A stretch of 64,000 nt of DNA from the NCBI GenBank assembly GCA_964583615.1, contig CAZOWM010000007.1, positions 28,447 through 92,446 on the forward strand. The letters are read 5' to 3'. Within the stretch, counting starts at the first letter, position 1, and each line of letters begins with the position of its first letter. Both the position numbers and the translations under genes were made by a program. Below are positions 25,125 to 34,237 of the stretch, one piece after another. The notes under the pieces were generated by a model. The model saw only the letters and a program-made list of their open reading frames with translations, was not told where the DNA came from and ran no database searches. The stretch comes from CAZOWM01 sp964583615 (GTDB lineage: Bacteria > Spirochaetota > B62-G9 > DRHN01).

Positions 25125-27279
25125 TTGTATCCTCCTTTAACGGTTTCATGGTAATGGCACCCCGCGGGCACAATGACGCACACACACCACATCCGGAACA
25201 GATATCGTAATTAATCGAGAACAACTCTCCTGTTCTCGTTATTGCGCCACGCGGACAGTTTTCCACACATATGTCGCACTGAATACAGGTACCGCATGAA
25301 AAACAGTCATCGAGGGATCCTGCGTATGCGTCTCTTTCACTGAAATAGACCGTGTTGATTTTTCGCTTGTCCACTGTTTCAGCGACCTCATCTTTGAACA
25401 CCATTCCGCGAAACATGCAATGTATATATTCCGCCACTTTCCTGCCCATCCCGATGCTGTGCGTGACGAGTCCCGGTGCAACCACATCGCCCACGATGTA
25501 CACATTTGGAAGATTCGTCGTGAACGAATCCCTCTCGAACACGAGATTCTCTCCGATAAAACCGAGCTCAGGTGTTTCCCCGACCGCCTCGATGAGGAGA
25601 TCTGTGCTCATCTGGTCTCCGTTTTTGAAAAACAGCACCCCGTCTTCGTACTTCTCAATGAAGCGCGGATAGACAATCTTTGTTCCAAGGGAAAGGGCCC
25701 TGTCGAGCTCCTTTCCGAATGCCGCAGGTTTCTGAATATCCACAGTGGTAACCGATCCGGCCCCGAGGCGAAAACACTCCGAAGCAACATCCATGGCAAC
25801 GTTTCCCGCTCCAATAATCGTAATGTTCTTTCCCTTCAGGCTCCACTCTCCAGAGCCCATTTTCACCGACCTGAGGAACAGGTACGAGGAAATACTCCGA
25901 TCCTCTCCAGGAAACCCGAGTGCCCGCGGAATTTGTGCACCCACTGCAATTATCACTGCATCATAGCGCTCTCGCATTTCTATAAAGCGCGCAGTATCGA
26001 CAGCGGCTCCGGTATAAAATTGTATACCGAGAGACCTGATGCGGTCCAGATCTTTCTGAACATCGGAGCATGAGAGGCGCTCTTCAGGAATGCTGTGCGT
26101 GAGCTTTCCTCCGATGTCTTTTTCTCTCTCATACACGTCAACCGAGTACCCCCGCCGTGCAAGATGCCATGCGGCAGTGAGCCCGGCAGGCCCTGCTCCG
26201 ATCACTCCTATCCGCTCATTTTTCGCGCTTTCGAGCCGTTTCACCCCTCCAGAAGACGAGTACTGTCGTGCAATTTCGTCGATCTTTACAGGCGCGCCCA
26301 GAGCGTTTCTCGTGCACGCGGCCCTGCACAACCCTGGGCAAACAATTCCGCAACACGAATACCTGAACGGTGTGTATTCGTCTATCAAGTCAAACGCAGC
26401 CTGCACCCTGCCCTCCCTCAGCATCCGTATGATGAGGGGATTGGGGATTTTTGCCGGACATGCATGTGCGCAGGGAGGTAGGAGGTTTTTGTGTACGGGC
26501 CGCAGCTCACGTGAAACCTTACTTGAGGGAACATAGAGATTCCCATACGGTCTCTGACCCGCACGCCGAATGACAAAAAATCTGCCCTGCATGAGCTCTT
26601 CCGCATCCATGGCAAACTCGTATGCATACTCGGCAAGATATGAGCGTATACGGTCCACATCCGTCGGGCGTGCTTCTGCCATCACCGATCCCGCGCCGAG
26701 CTGCGCTTCGTCGATTCTTCCCCGCACGTAGATCTCGCCTCCGAACATTCCCGAAGCCACGTGCCTTGAAACAGGTGACGTGTGCTCGTCAAGTCCGTAG
26801 CCAATAATAATTATCGTGCCGCCTGCCATATACTCGCCCACGTAATCCCCGATGGTCTCGCCGATGATCATGACCGGGCGCTTGCTCCCGTATTCCTTCA
26901 TCATAATCCCGGCCCTGAACCCCGCGGACCCCTTCACGAAGATCTTACCGTTTCTGACCATGTGGCCTGGTATGTCTCCAACGCTCCCATGCACGACGAT
27001 GCTCCCACCGTTCATGGTATTACCAACCCCGTCCTGCGCATTTCCATAGACGACGATTTTTGCTCCGCCGTTGAACACTCCGAGGTCCTGGCCTGGAATT
27101 CCCCTCACTTCAAGGAGGATACCCGGATCAAGGCCCGCGCCGATGTATCGCTGTCCGATTACCTTTTCAAGGATAAAGTGCTTCACCCCACCTCGAATTC
27201 TGTTCCGTATCTCAAGATTGAGATCTCTGTAGTGCATCTTTCCTACTTCGATCCTGCAGATGGTGGTAAGTTCTTCCAT
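25030..27279 (-). CDS. glutamate synthase: GXGXG domain fused to GltD-type oxidoreductase and ferredoxin
   Basis: 749 residues in three parts. Residues about 1-245 are the GXGXG beta-helix that forms the C-terminal third of ordinary GltB (repeats such as NGGAKIVVYG and NGGSIVVHG). Residues about 265-660 are a GltD-like subunit with Cys clusters CAHACP and CCGIVCPGLC, an FAD site GAGPAGLTAAWHLA and an NAD(P)H site GAGNVAMDVAS. Residues about 675-735 hold two [4Fe-4S] ferredoxin motifs (CIQCDICVENCP, CSGCGVCASLCP). It should supply electrons to the FMN subunit. Ribosome binding site GAGGGGGG. Its tail overlaps argR. Confidence 0.88.
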   Translation of the reverse strand: MEELTTICRIEVGKMHYRDLNLEIRNRIRGGVKHFILEKVIGQRYIGAGLDPGILLEVRGIPGQDLGVFNGGAKIVVYGNAQDGVGNTMNGGSIVVHGSVGDIPGHMVRNGKIFVKGSAGFRAGIMMKEYGSKRPVMIIGETIGDYVGEYMAGGTIIIIGYGLDEHTSPVSRHVASGMFGGEIYVRGRIDEAQLGAGSVMAEARPTDVDRIRSYLAEYAYEFAMDAEELMQGRFFVIRRAGQRPYGNLYVPSSKVSRELRPVHKNLLPPCAHACPAKIPNPLIIRMLREGRVQAAFDLIDEYTPFRYSCCGIVCPGLCRAACTRNALGAPVKIDEIARQYSSSGGVKRLESAKNERIGVIGAGPAGLTAAWHLARRGYSVDVYEREKDIGGKLTHSIPEERLSCSDVQKDLDRIRSLGIQFYTGAAVDTARFIEMRERYDAVIIAVGAQIPRALGFPGEDRSISSYLFLRSVKMGSGEWSLKGKNITIIGAGNVAMDVASECFRLGAGSVTTVDIQKPAAFGKELDRALSLGTKIVYPRFIEKYEDGVLFFKNGDQMSTDLLIEAVGETPELGFIGENLVFERDSFTTNLPNVYIVGDVVAPGLVTHSIGMGRKVAEYIHCMFRGMVFKDEVAETVDKRKINTVYFSERDAYAGSLDDCFSCGTCIQCDICVENCPRGAITRTGELFSINYDICSGCGVCASLCPRGAITMKPLKEDTTERSASAKESYSLDRERRTNSQPGAAQKTTA

Positions 27280-27299
27280 GCGTCCCCCCTCGAGGCGAG

Positions 27300-28874
27300 C
27301 TACAGTCCCGCCTGCTTCACCCCGAGTACTTCGAGTTCATCACTCGTGAGGTGCACACCTCTCAACCTTTCACGGTTTCCGACGAGTGAACCTATGGTGT
27401 TGATTCCCATGCCGCCCATGAGCTCCTTAATCTCATCAGACCAGGCCTGAAGCAGTCCGATAAGCGCTTTTGTTGCAAGTTCGACATCGACCCTCCGCGC
27501 GAGGTCAGGGCGGTTTGTGGTGATCCCATAACTGCACCTGCTCGCATAACACCGCTGACAGAGTCCGCACCCGAGCGCAACGAGCACAGCAGTTCCGATA
27601 TACACCGAGTCAGCACCGAGACAGATCGCCTTCAGCACATCTGCTGAGTTTCTGATACCTCCCGCAGCGATGAGAGACACTTCGTGACGCACTTTCTCCT
27701 CGCGCAATCTCTTGTCCGCAGCGGATATGGCAAGCTCGATGGGGATTCCCATCGATTGCCTGACTCTTCTTGGGGCCGCCCCGGTGCCTCCTCTGAACCC
27801 GTCGATGGCGATGATGTCGGCACCCGCGCGCGCGATTCCCGAAACGATGTGCGCGATGTTGTGCACAGCAGATACCTTTACGGACACGGGTTTGTTGTAA
27901 CCGGTGGTTTCCTTTATCGCATAGATGAGCTGTCTGAGATCCTCTATTGAATAAATATCGTGATGCGGCGCCGGAGAAAGGGCGTCTGATCCCTGAGGGA
28001 TCATGCGTGTTTTCGATATCTCTCCTGTGACCTTCTCGCCAGGAAGGTGGCCTCCGATGCCCGGTTTTGCTCCCTGGCCGATTTTGATCTCCACCGCGGA
28101 GCAGTTTTTGAAGAACCGCGGGTTTACTCCGAACCGTCCCGAAGCGACCTGAACAATCGTGTTTTCACTGTAGTCGTTGAGCGCCTTGTGCAGTCCTCCC
28201 TCGCCTGTGTTCCAGTAGGTGCCGACTTCTTTTGCCGCTCGCGCTGCAGCTAATTGCACGTTGAGATTGATCGAACCGAAACTCATCGCCGAAAACAAAA
28301 TGGGTGTCTGGACCTCGAGCAGCGGCGGAATGTCATTTGCCGAAAAATCTCTCCTGCCAAGATAGGTTCTCAGTTCGATCGGTTCCCTCAGTGGATCAAT
28401 GGGAGGGTTTGTGACCTGACATGCATCGAACATCAGGTGATCGAAATAACTGATGAGTTCAGAATCCGAGCCGGTCGAGATGAGAAGCACATGGCCGGGG
28501 TTGTTGGGGTCCACCTGTCTCCACAGGTTCTTCTGATCGCCCCGCCAGTAGCGGTGGGATGAAACGAACGGGATGTCGACAATCGTAATTGCCTCCTCCG
28601 GGCACTGTCTCTCGCAGTAGTGACAGGCCCCGCAGGAGCTCCTGTTCGCTACAGGAATGCTTATCGGTTTTCCATCGACCACCTTTTCCGGCACGAGCCG
28701 TATTTCACCCCAGGTGCATGCGGTGGCACAGATCCCGCACCGCGTGCACCGATCATAATCAAAAAGCGGCATATACTTTACGGGCCATTTCCAGTTTCTC
28801 GACATATCCATGTATATTTCATCTTTCTTCCCCACGCTCCTGTCGGTTTCGGGGTATCGCATATCTTCAGACAT
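27300..28874 (-). CDS. glutamate synthase FMN-binding subunit with N-terminal ferredoxin domain
   Basis: 524 residues. Residues about 35-105 carry two [4Fe-4S] motifs (CTRCGICATAC and CGACHYCERQCP). The remainder is the central/FMN domain of GltB: FSAMSFGSIN, GEGGLH, KIGQGAKPGIGGHLPGEKV, SVHN-like VSAVHNIAHI, DGFRGGTGAAP and the Cys-rich segment GCGLCQRCYASRC. This is the archaeal-type arrangement in which GltB is split. It makes glutamate from 2-oxoglutarate and ammonia delivered by the amidotransferase subunit. Ribosome binding site AAGGAGGAAG; it overlaps the upstream gene by eight bases. Confidence 0.92.
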   Translation of the reverse strand: MSEDMRYPETDRSVGKKDEIYMDMSRNWKWPVKYMPLFDYDRCTRCGICATACTWGEIRLVPEKVVDGKPISIPVANRSSCGACHYCERQCPEEAITIVDIPFVSSHRYWRGDQKNLWRQVDPNNPGHVLLISTGSDSELISYFDHLMFDACQVTNPPIDPLREPIELRTYLGRRDFSANDIPPLLEVQTPILFSAMSFGSINLNVQLAAARAAKEVGTYWNTGEGGLHKALNDYSENTIVQVASGRFGVNPRFFKNCSAVEIKIGQGAKPGIGGHLPGEKVTGEISKTRMIPQGSDALSPAPHHDIYSIEDLRQLIYAIKETTGYNKPVSVKVSAVHNIAHIVSGIARAGADIIAIDGFRGGTGAAPRRVRQSMGIPIELAISAADKRLREEKVRHEVSLIAAGGIRNSADVLKAICLGADSVYIGTAVLVALGCGLCQRCYASRCSYGITTNRPDLARRVDVELATKALIGLLQAWSDEIKELMGGMGINTIGSLVGNRERLRGVHLTSDELEVLGVKQAGL

Positions 28875-29967
28875 GAGCTTCCTCCTTCATCTTCACGATC
28901 TCCGGCTTTCCTCCGTCCAGCATCCACGTCTTCTCCCTGTCCGGGCACAGAATTTCGAAGGAGCACTCTTCACTGGAAAAAAAATACTGTTCACCGCGTT
29001 TCGCCACAACGAGGGGCCGGAGCTTCAGGTTGTCGTTCAAGGCGATCATCTCCTTTCCGTTCGAAACGAGAATCGCAAACGGCCCGTTGAGAAGGGCCTG
29101 GGGAAAGTACTGACGCAGATATAGAAGCTTTCGTTTTTTCGCCTCATCCTGCATCTCCTCTATTTCCGGCCAGAGCGGGGGAGAAATCACCGAGCAGGCG
29201 TCCGAAACAGACATCCCGTATTCGCGCACCAGGAGGTCGAACAGGTAGCTTATCACTTCAGTGTCTGTCTGAAGAAGACACCTGTATCCGAACATCTCGA
29301 GGTAGTTTCGGTTTACTCCGTAACTTGTAATTTCACCGTTGTGCACAACTGACCACTCGAGAAGGGAAAAGGGGTGCGCGCCTCCCCACCAGCTCTGAGA
29401 ATTCGTAGGAAAACGGCTGTGCACCATCCAGACCGGAGCCTCCATTCTGTCGATGAGGAAAAACTCCCCGATCTGCTCCGGATATCCGACTCCCTTGAAT
29501 ATCCCCATGTTTTTTCCACACGACATGACGAACGCATCAGGGATCGCTCTGTTGAAGTCGAAGACGAATTTTTTCATATATGCATCGATGATACCGCTTT
29601 GACTGTGGACTGTGGCGGGCCCCAGATTCGAAAGCTTGAGGTCCTCGTTACTGGGCCCGGGAGTTGTAAAGTACCGCTTCAGCAGGGGGTGCCACTGGAT
29701 GGTGTGTATGTCTTTTGTAGGCATATCTTCCGCTATCTTCACATAGAGGTGCGCACGAATAAACCCATCTGCAGCTTTTGCGGCATGCTCATTGTTGCAC
29801 GCGATGTGAAGGGCATGATATTTTTCGAATTCGGGGTAGATGCCGTACGCAGCAAAGCCCCCGCCGAACCCGTTCCCGCGGTCGTGTTGGATACTGATCG
29901 CTTCGATGAAGTCACCGCCGCTCAATTTCCCGCCGTTTATATCAATGCCCCCGATGATCCCACACAT
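28867..29967 (-). CDS. glutamate synthase class II glutamine amidotransferase subunit
   Basis: 366 residues starting MCGIIGG, so Cys2 is the N-terminal nucleophile after Met removal. Further Ntn-hydrolase features are HSRFPTNSQSWWGGAHPF, VHNGEI and QTDTEVISYL. It corresponds to the N-terminal GATase domain of GltB as a separate polypeptide that releases ammonia from glutamine. First gene of the operon, with GGAGGATACAT before the ATG. Confidence 0.92.
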   Translation of the reverse strand: MCGIIGGIDINGGKLSGGDFIEAISIQHDRGNGFGGGFAAYGIYPEFEKYHALHIACNNEHAAKAADGFIRAHLYVKIAEDMPTKDIHTIQWHPLLKRYFTTPGPSNEDLKLSNLGPATVHSQSGIIDAYMKKFVFDFNRAIPDAFVMSCGKNMGIFKGVGYPEQIGEFFLIDRMEAPVWMVHSRFPTNSQSWWGGAHPFSLLEWSVVHNGEITSYGVNRNYLEMFGYRCLLQTDTEVISYLFDLLVREYGMSVSDACSVISPPLWPEIEEMQDEAKKRKLLYLRQYFPQALLNGPFAILVSNGKEMIALNDNLKLRPLVVAKRGEQYFFSSEECSFEILCPDREKTWMLDGGKPEIVKMKEEAHV

Positions 29968-30003
29968 ATGTATCCTCCAATGTATATTTATAAATAATTT
30001 GCA

Positions 30004-30032
30004 TATATATATATTTTTTTGTACTCTGTCAA
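30004..30032 (-). promoter_or_regulatory. promoter of the glutamate synthase-argR operon, with possible ARG box
   Basis: Minus strand TTGACA (30032-30027), 17 bases, TATATA (30009-30004). Downstream, 29979-29996 reads AATGTATATTTATAAATA, an AT-rich pattern loosely like ARG boxes. Feedback by the operon's own ArgR is an inference. Confidence 0.55.
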
Positions 30033-30080
30033 GAAGAAATAAAAAAAACCGGGGAAAAAACTTCTCTTTTTTTTCTATGT

Positions 30081-30105
30081 ACCGGTGATCTTCACACCGG
30101 TTTTT
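30081..30105 (+). terminator. possible rho-independent terminator without a gene
   Basis: ACCGGTG (30081-30087), 7-base loop, CACCGGT (30095-30101), then T-run to 30105. No intact gene precedes it on this strand, so it may be left over from a lost one. Confidence 0.4.
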
Positions 30106-30599
30106 CTGGGAGGGCGAGGTTTCATGAGATCAAACCGTATATGTAATCTTCTCACCTCATCTTCATGACGCCTTTTTAATTTTCATCACTCCATAACCGG
30201 TCATACTGTATATTTATCTCTTCTTCCCGATTATGTGTAACGCCTTTGTTCTCCCCTTGATAAGCCTCGATTCTTAAACCATAAACAGGGAGTTTCCAAA
30301 GGTGACCCGAGTTCACGGGGCGAGAAGGTACCTGCAAAGCTGCTGTACATTCCCTTTGAAAATTAATCCACCTTTCTCGTGCAGACGATCTTCTATTATA
30401 TCGCTGCCATCCGGATACTCACATGCATTTAGCACTTGTTTTCTCACGTTGCTGCAATAAGACACTATAATGTTCTATTATTATAATTTTCTTGTTATAG
30501 CGTTAAAACCGAGTATAATTGCAGAGAGATGGAAAGGAAGAGTCGAGGGGGAAAAGTGATCGACTTTGTGATAATCGATAAGGATTTCACGGTCAAAAA

Positions 30600-30890
30600 G
30601 ACAATTCCAACCTGTTCATCAACCTGAGCGGCGGCTCTTACGCAACGCTCGCAACAGCGAAGGAGGCGGGTGCGGTTACCATCAATTACGGCGTTTTCGT
30701 CAATACGGTCATCAACTTCCTCATTGTTGCCTTCGTGATCTTTCTGATCGTCCGATCCATGAATAAATTGAAACGCAGAGAGGAGACGCCAGCTGAGCCG
30801 ACGACGAAGGAGTGCCCCTTCTGTCTTTCACAGGTCCCGATCAAGGCGACCCGCTGCCCCTACTGCACCTCACAGCTGAAGGCGGCATAA
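30600..30890 (+). pseudogene. mscL: 5'-truncated mscL (mechanosensitive channel) remnant
   Basis: The frame ending at TAA 30888-30890 reads NLFINLSGGSYATLATAKEA, then AGAVTINYGVFVNTVINFLI and VAFVIFLIVRSMNKLKR, the second half of MscL including its TM2. It ends in a zinc ribbon (ECPFC and RCPYC), as in MscL variants with a Cys-rich tail. The first about 45 residues, with TM1 and the gate, are absent: a stop (30579) lies in frame shortly upstream and the sequence before it does not resemble MscL. No functional channel is expected. Confidence 0.8.
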
Positions 30891-31109
30891 GCCTGCAGGT
30901 TTCAGGGGAGGCTCCATGGAAAGGTTCTCATGACGTTTCATGAATTATCGTTTACAGGAGTTCGGGCAACGGATGTCAGTGCCTTCTTCTGAAGAGAAAG
31001 CCATCACCGTAAGGACTGAAGATAAAGAAGGTCTCGATTTGAAGAGAGATTTTTGAATACAGGTGGGGTCTTTCTTTCCTGATTTACGGCTGATATTCTT
31101 ATTTTTCTA

Positions 31110-31931
31110 TTACCGTAAAGATTTCACTTTATCCATGAATGCTTTTGTTCTTTCAAAAGAGACGGGATTCTGCCACTTTCCCTCTTCTTTGAATTCGCTT
31201 CCCACTATTGCGCCGTCAATAACATCAATGTAATCTTTGACATTCTCAGTGGTGATCCCGCTCCCCACAAAAACAGGTATAGTAACAGATGACTTGACGT
31301 TCTGGATATCCGGGAGTGTTGGTTTTTCACCCGTTGCCCCGCCTGTAACGATGACAGCGTCTCCCTTGAATGTTTCAATATCATGAGCCTGCTCTTTAAT
31401 ACCTCTGTCAGAAGTTATGAAGTGACTCCCGTGTTTTACCAGTACATCAGCCAAAATCTTTATACGATCTCCGCCAATTGCGTGCCGAAAACGGAGCGCT
31501 TTCGGGCCTGAGGCTTCGACTATTCCTGCATTTGAAATGTATGTATTGGCTAACTCGAAAATCCTCACCCACTGTGCTCCTGACCCCACAGCAGCAGCAA
31601 TCGCCTGTATCGAGCCGTTCAGATGACAGTTGATCCCCACCGGTACGTTGATCGAACGGATCACAGCATAGGCACACACTGCGAGTGCCGCAGTCGTTTC
31701 GTGACCGATCTCATCATCCTTCAGGTACGGATGGTCCCACATATTTTCAATCTGTAGACCATCGACACCCGCTTTTTCCAGAATCTCAGCCTCTTTTATT
31801 GCAGTCTCAATGATCCGGCTCATTGCTCCCTGGGAGTAGAATGGGGATCCAGGGAGTGGTCGAAGATGCACCATTCCTATAATCGGCTTTTTGACATCGA
31901 AAACATCATGGATCCAGAAATTTTCTTTCAT
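31110..31931 (-). CDS. BtpA/SgcQ-family TIM-barrel protein
   Basis: 273 residues. KPIIGMVHLRPLPGSPFY, VDGLQIENMWDHPY, GINCHLNG, VTGGATGEKP and VGSGITTENVKDYI are typical of the BtpA family. Members include cyanobacterial BtpA, linked to photosystem I, and E. coli SgcQ in a sugar operon. The fold suggests a phosphate-binding barrel enzyme, but the reaction is unknown. It lies 91 bases downstream of the PfkB kinase, and the pair probably process a sugar or nucleoside. Confidence 0.85.
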   Translation of the reverse strand: MKENFWIHDVFDVKKPIIGMVHLRPLPGSPFYSQGAMSRIIETAIKEAEILEKAGVDGLQIENMWDHPYLKDDEIGHETTAALAVCAYAVIRSINVPVGINCHLNGSIQAIAAAVGSGAQWVRIFELANTYISNAGIVEASGPKALRFRHAIGGDRIKILADVLVKHGSHFITSDRGIKEQAHDIETFKGDAVIVTGGATGEKPTLPDIQNVKSSVTIPVFVGSGITTENVKDYIDVIDGAIVGSEFKEEGKWQNPVSFERTKAFMDKVKSLR

Positions 31932-32022
31932 AAATCACTCCATTGAATATTAATAGTTGGACTCAGTTTATTCACAATATCTATAAGAAACAAAATGAGT
32001 AACGAAAATTCATGTAACGCCC

Positions 32023-32988
32023 TTATTCTCCCGTTCTTCTATTCTGTATCAGCTCCTCGACCTCACGCAAAGTTCCTGATGACCTCGCACCCACCTTTGT
32101 ACAGCAGAGGGCACCACAGGCATTGGCAAATGTTCCAGCCTGTTTAAGGCTAAACCCCTTGAGAACACTGTATATAAAGCCACCGTGAAAAGCATCGCCC
32201 GCACCTGTGGTATCGACTACTTTTATCCTGTAGGCGGGCTCTGTATACGTACTCGTACTATTCAAAACAATACATCCTTTATCGCCAAGTGTGATAGCAA
32301 CTACATTCGATCCATAATCCAACAATTTTCTCCCATCTTTGACAAAATCATCAGAACCGATGAGCTCTTTTGCAGCATCCTTGCACGGGATAAGAACATC
32401 TGAAAGCTCAAGCGCCCTCTTCATTTCTGTATCTGTTGCAAGTTTTGCTTCCTTCACAAAATAAGTAGGGGTCACATCCAGATTAAAGACGATCTTCACG
32501 CCACTTTCTTTCGCCATTTCCATGGCTTTCACAACAGGTTTCAAAGGGAGAAGGCACGCTTCTGCATGAAGCACCCTTGACGATTTAATATACTCTCTAT
32601 GCTTGGATCCAACGTCCTCTGCGGTGAGTTTAATGAGAGCATTCGGGAACATGGTAATCGATCTCCCGCCGTTTTTATTTACCTGAATCCATGTAAACAT
32701 CGTGTTCTCACCTTTTACGACTTCAACGTGGCTGTTGTCTATCCCCTCTTTTGCAAGATCTTCCAGCACAATTTTTCCTGCCTCATCATCTCCAATCTTG
32801 CCGAACCACCCGGTTCTCACACCAAGTCTCGCCAGCTGCGTCATCACATTTCCAGCCACACCACCTGGATGGACTTCATACCCCTCGGACATAATTTTCT
32901 CTTCAACAGCAGGAATCGAAGGAACGAGCGCGAAATAATCGACCGCTAAAGTTCCAATCGCAGTTACATCAATCCGGTTGTCTTGCAT
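32023..32988 (-). CDS. PfkB-family carbohydrate kinase
   Basis: 321 residues from ATG 32988, preceded by GGGGGGAGGCC; a start 12 codons upstream lacks one. Ribokinase-like fold: substrate-side motif PGGVAGNVMTQLARLG, and the ATP/anion-hole motif DTTGAGDAFHGGF with the catalytic Asp. Substrate unknown (ribose, adenosine or another sugar). Likely first gene of a two-gene operon with the BtpA homologue; a palindrome overlaps its promoter. Confidence 0.9.
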   Translation of the reverse strand: MQDNRIDVTAIGTLAVDYFALVPSIPAVEEKIMSEGYEVHPGGVAGNVMTQLARLGVRTGWFGKIGDDEAGKIVLEDLAKEGIDNSHVEVVKGENTMFTWIQVNKNGGRSITMFPNALIKLTAEDVGSKHREYIKSSRVLHAEACLLPLKPVVKAMEMAKESGVKIVFNLDVTPTYFVKEAKLATDTEMKRALELSDVLIPCKDAAKELIGSDDFVKDGRKLLDYGSNVVAITLGDKGCIVLNSTSTYTEPAYRIKVVDTTGAGDAFHGGFIYSVLKGFSLKQAGTFANACGALCCTKVGARSSGTLREVEELIQNRRTGE

Positions 32989-33043
32989 AAAGGCCTCCCC
33001 CCATATCTCGAGTGAGCTTTTCATTTATTTTTTTCAAATGAAA

Positions 33044-33093
33044 AAATTACCAATGAAAAAGCACATGATCAAATCCTTTTTATGATTTGATCA
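33044..33093 (-). promoter_or_regulatory. PfkB promoter with overlapping palindromic operator
   Basis: TGATCAAATC (33066-33075) and GATTTGATCA (33084-33093) are perfect 10-base arms with an 8-base spacer. On the minus strand TTGATC (33072-33067), 17 bases, TAATTT (33049-33044) forms a promoter whose -35 lies inside one arm. A repressor dimer bound here would block the PfkB gene; which protein is unknown. Confidence 0.5.
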
Positions 33094-33580
33094 CAAAACA
33101 AGCCCAAGTTTAGAACCGAGCTTCTCATCCGTTAGATACATCCCCTGGATTGAAATTCGATCAAACCATAGTGCTTATCGGTGCCAGGATTGTGTGCAAA
33201 AAGAATATCATGAAACTGAAGGTGGATCGTATCTTTTAGATATTGCCGATCAATCTGGGAAAAAAACCCGCATAATTATCATGAGAATTTCACTCGAATA
33301 GAGTACCAACTCGAGTCAGAACTCACGATTCTCTACAAAGCATTGATAGTGCCCTGAAGAGGTGGAATGTTTTTTTCCGATGTGGTGGATTGGACATCTT
33401 TCTGCGATAAGTCTCATTGCTTTGCATGCAGTGAGACCGCACCTATTCAATACGTTTCAACACTCTTCCATACGTATCAGAAACGATCAGAAGCAAAACA
33501 GCCCACGCTTTTCGGGCAATCGTCTCTGTACAATATCCTGTATCGCAGTCAAATACTGCCCTTCACCTTAATCCGGCAAT
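33094..33580. other. region without an intact gene
   Basis: No feature I can name. A plus-strand frame ending at TAG 33299 reads RYIPWIEIRSNHSAYRCQDC and continues hydrophilic; it could be the end of a lost gene, but has no credible start. Together with the neighbouring broken glycosylase this suggests erosion. Confidence 0.4.
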
Positions 33581-34074
33581 TCATTCAGATTTTCTGCTGC
33601 TCAGGTAATAATGCCACAGAAGCCTTGCAGCTACGGCCCTCCATAGTCGCCAGGTGCTGCTGAGCTCATTCAGCTCACCTGCTCCAAGGTTGGGGGAAGG
33701 TTTTTCAATTTCTTCACGGCTGAGGCGAGTGCAAGGTCTGATTCAGGCCAGATATCCGGCCTTCGAAGCGCCAACAGCAGGTAAATATCCGCAGTCCATG
33801 GACCGATCCCATTCACCTGTATCAACTTTGATCGAGCGGTTTCATCGTCCATGTGCTCGAGTTCCCGCAAGTCCAGCTCATCTCGAATGATGGCTAAAGA
33901 CAAGTCGCGACAATAACGCATTTTCTGACGACTAAAACCTATTGCATGCAATGCAGCATCATCATACATAAGGAAACGAGAAGGATCAAAAGGGGTAACC
34001 ATTTCGCAAAGCTTTTCATATACGGCTTTTGCTGAGGCTTCTGTACAATTCTGTTTCTTTTCAAAATTCCTCAA
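33581..34074 (-). pseudogene. broken AlkA-type DNA-3-methyladenine glycosylase
   Basis: The frame down to 33670 encodes most of an HhH-GPD glycosylase: FDPSRFLMYDDAALHAIGFS, then LIQVNGIGPWTADIYLLLAL with the hairpin and the catalytic-region Asp of WPESDLAL. It stops at LEQVS, but one frame over the sequence continues as ELNELSSTWRLWRAVAARLL to a stop at 33581, the expected AlkA C-terminus (helix ending YLW-type). So a frameshift lies near 33670. The N-terminal about 40 residues, including the Q-Q start of the domain, are also missing. A sequencing error near the scaffold gap remains possible. Confidence 0.75.
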
Positions 34075-34137
34075 AAACGACTGCTGCGTTCTTGTTTTCT
34101 CGCTATTTCAGTCCAAAACATGATGATTTTCTCTCCA

Positions 34138-34237
34138 NNNNNNNNNNNNNNNNNNNNNNNNNNNNNNNNNNNNNNNNNNNNNNNNNNNNNNNNNNNNNNN
34201 NNNNNNNNNNNNNNNNNNNNNNNNNNNNNNNNNNNNN
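34138..34237. other. assembly gap (100 N)
   Basis: A run of exactly 100 N, the usual placeholder for a gap of unknown length. Reading frames drawn across it are meaningless. Confidence 0.99.

Larger units (their letters stand above)
29968..30599. other. gene-poor stretch upstream of glutamate synthase
   Basis: No recognisable gene. It holds the operon promoter, a hairpin at 30081-30105, and a short frame on the minus strand (30465 to 30313, about 50 codons from a GTG) whose product I do not recognise. TGTAACGCCTTTGTTCTCCC (30236-30255) resembles the sequence at the end of the PfkB gene (32013-32032). The stretch looks like decayed DNA. Confidence 0.5.

Noticed and set aside
33362..33663. Two overlapping plus-strand frames of 69 and 98 codons
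   Set aside because: Cys- and Ser-rich, no ribosome binding site, and partly antisense to the broken glycosylase.
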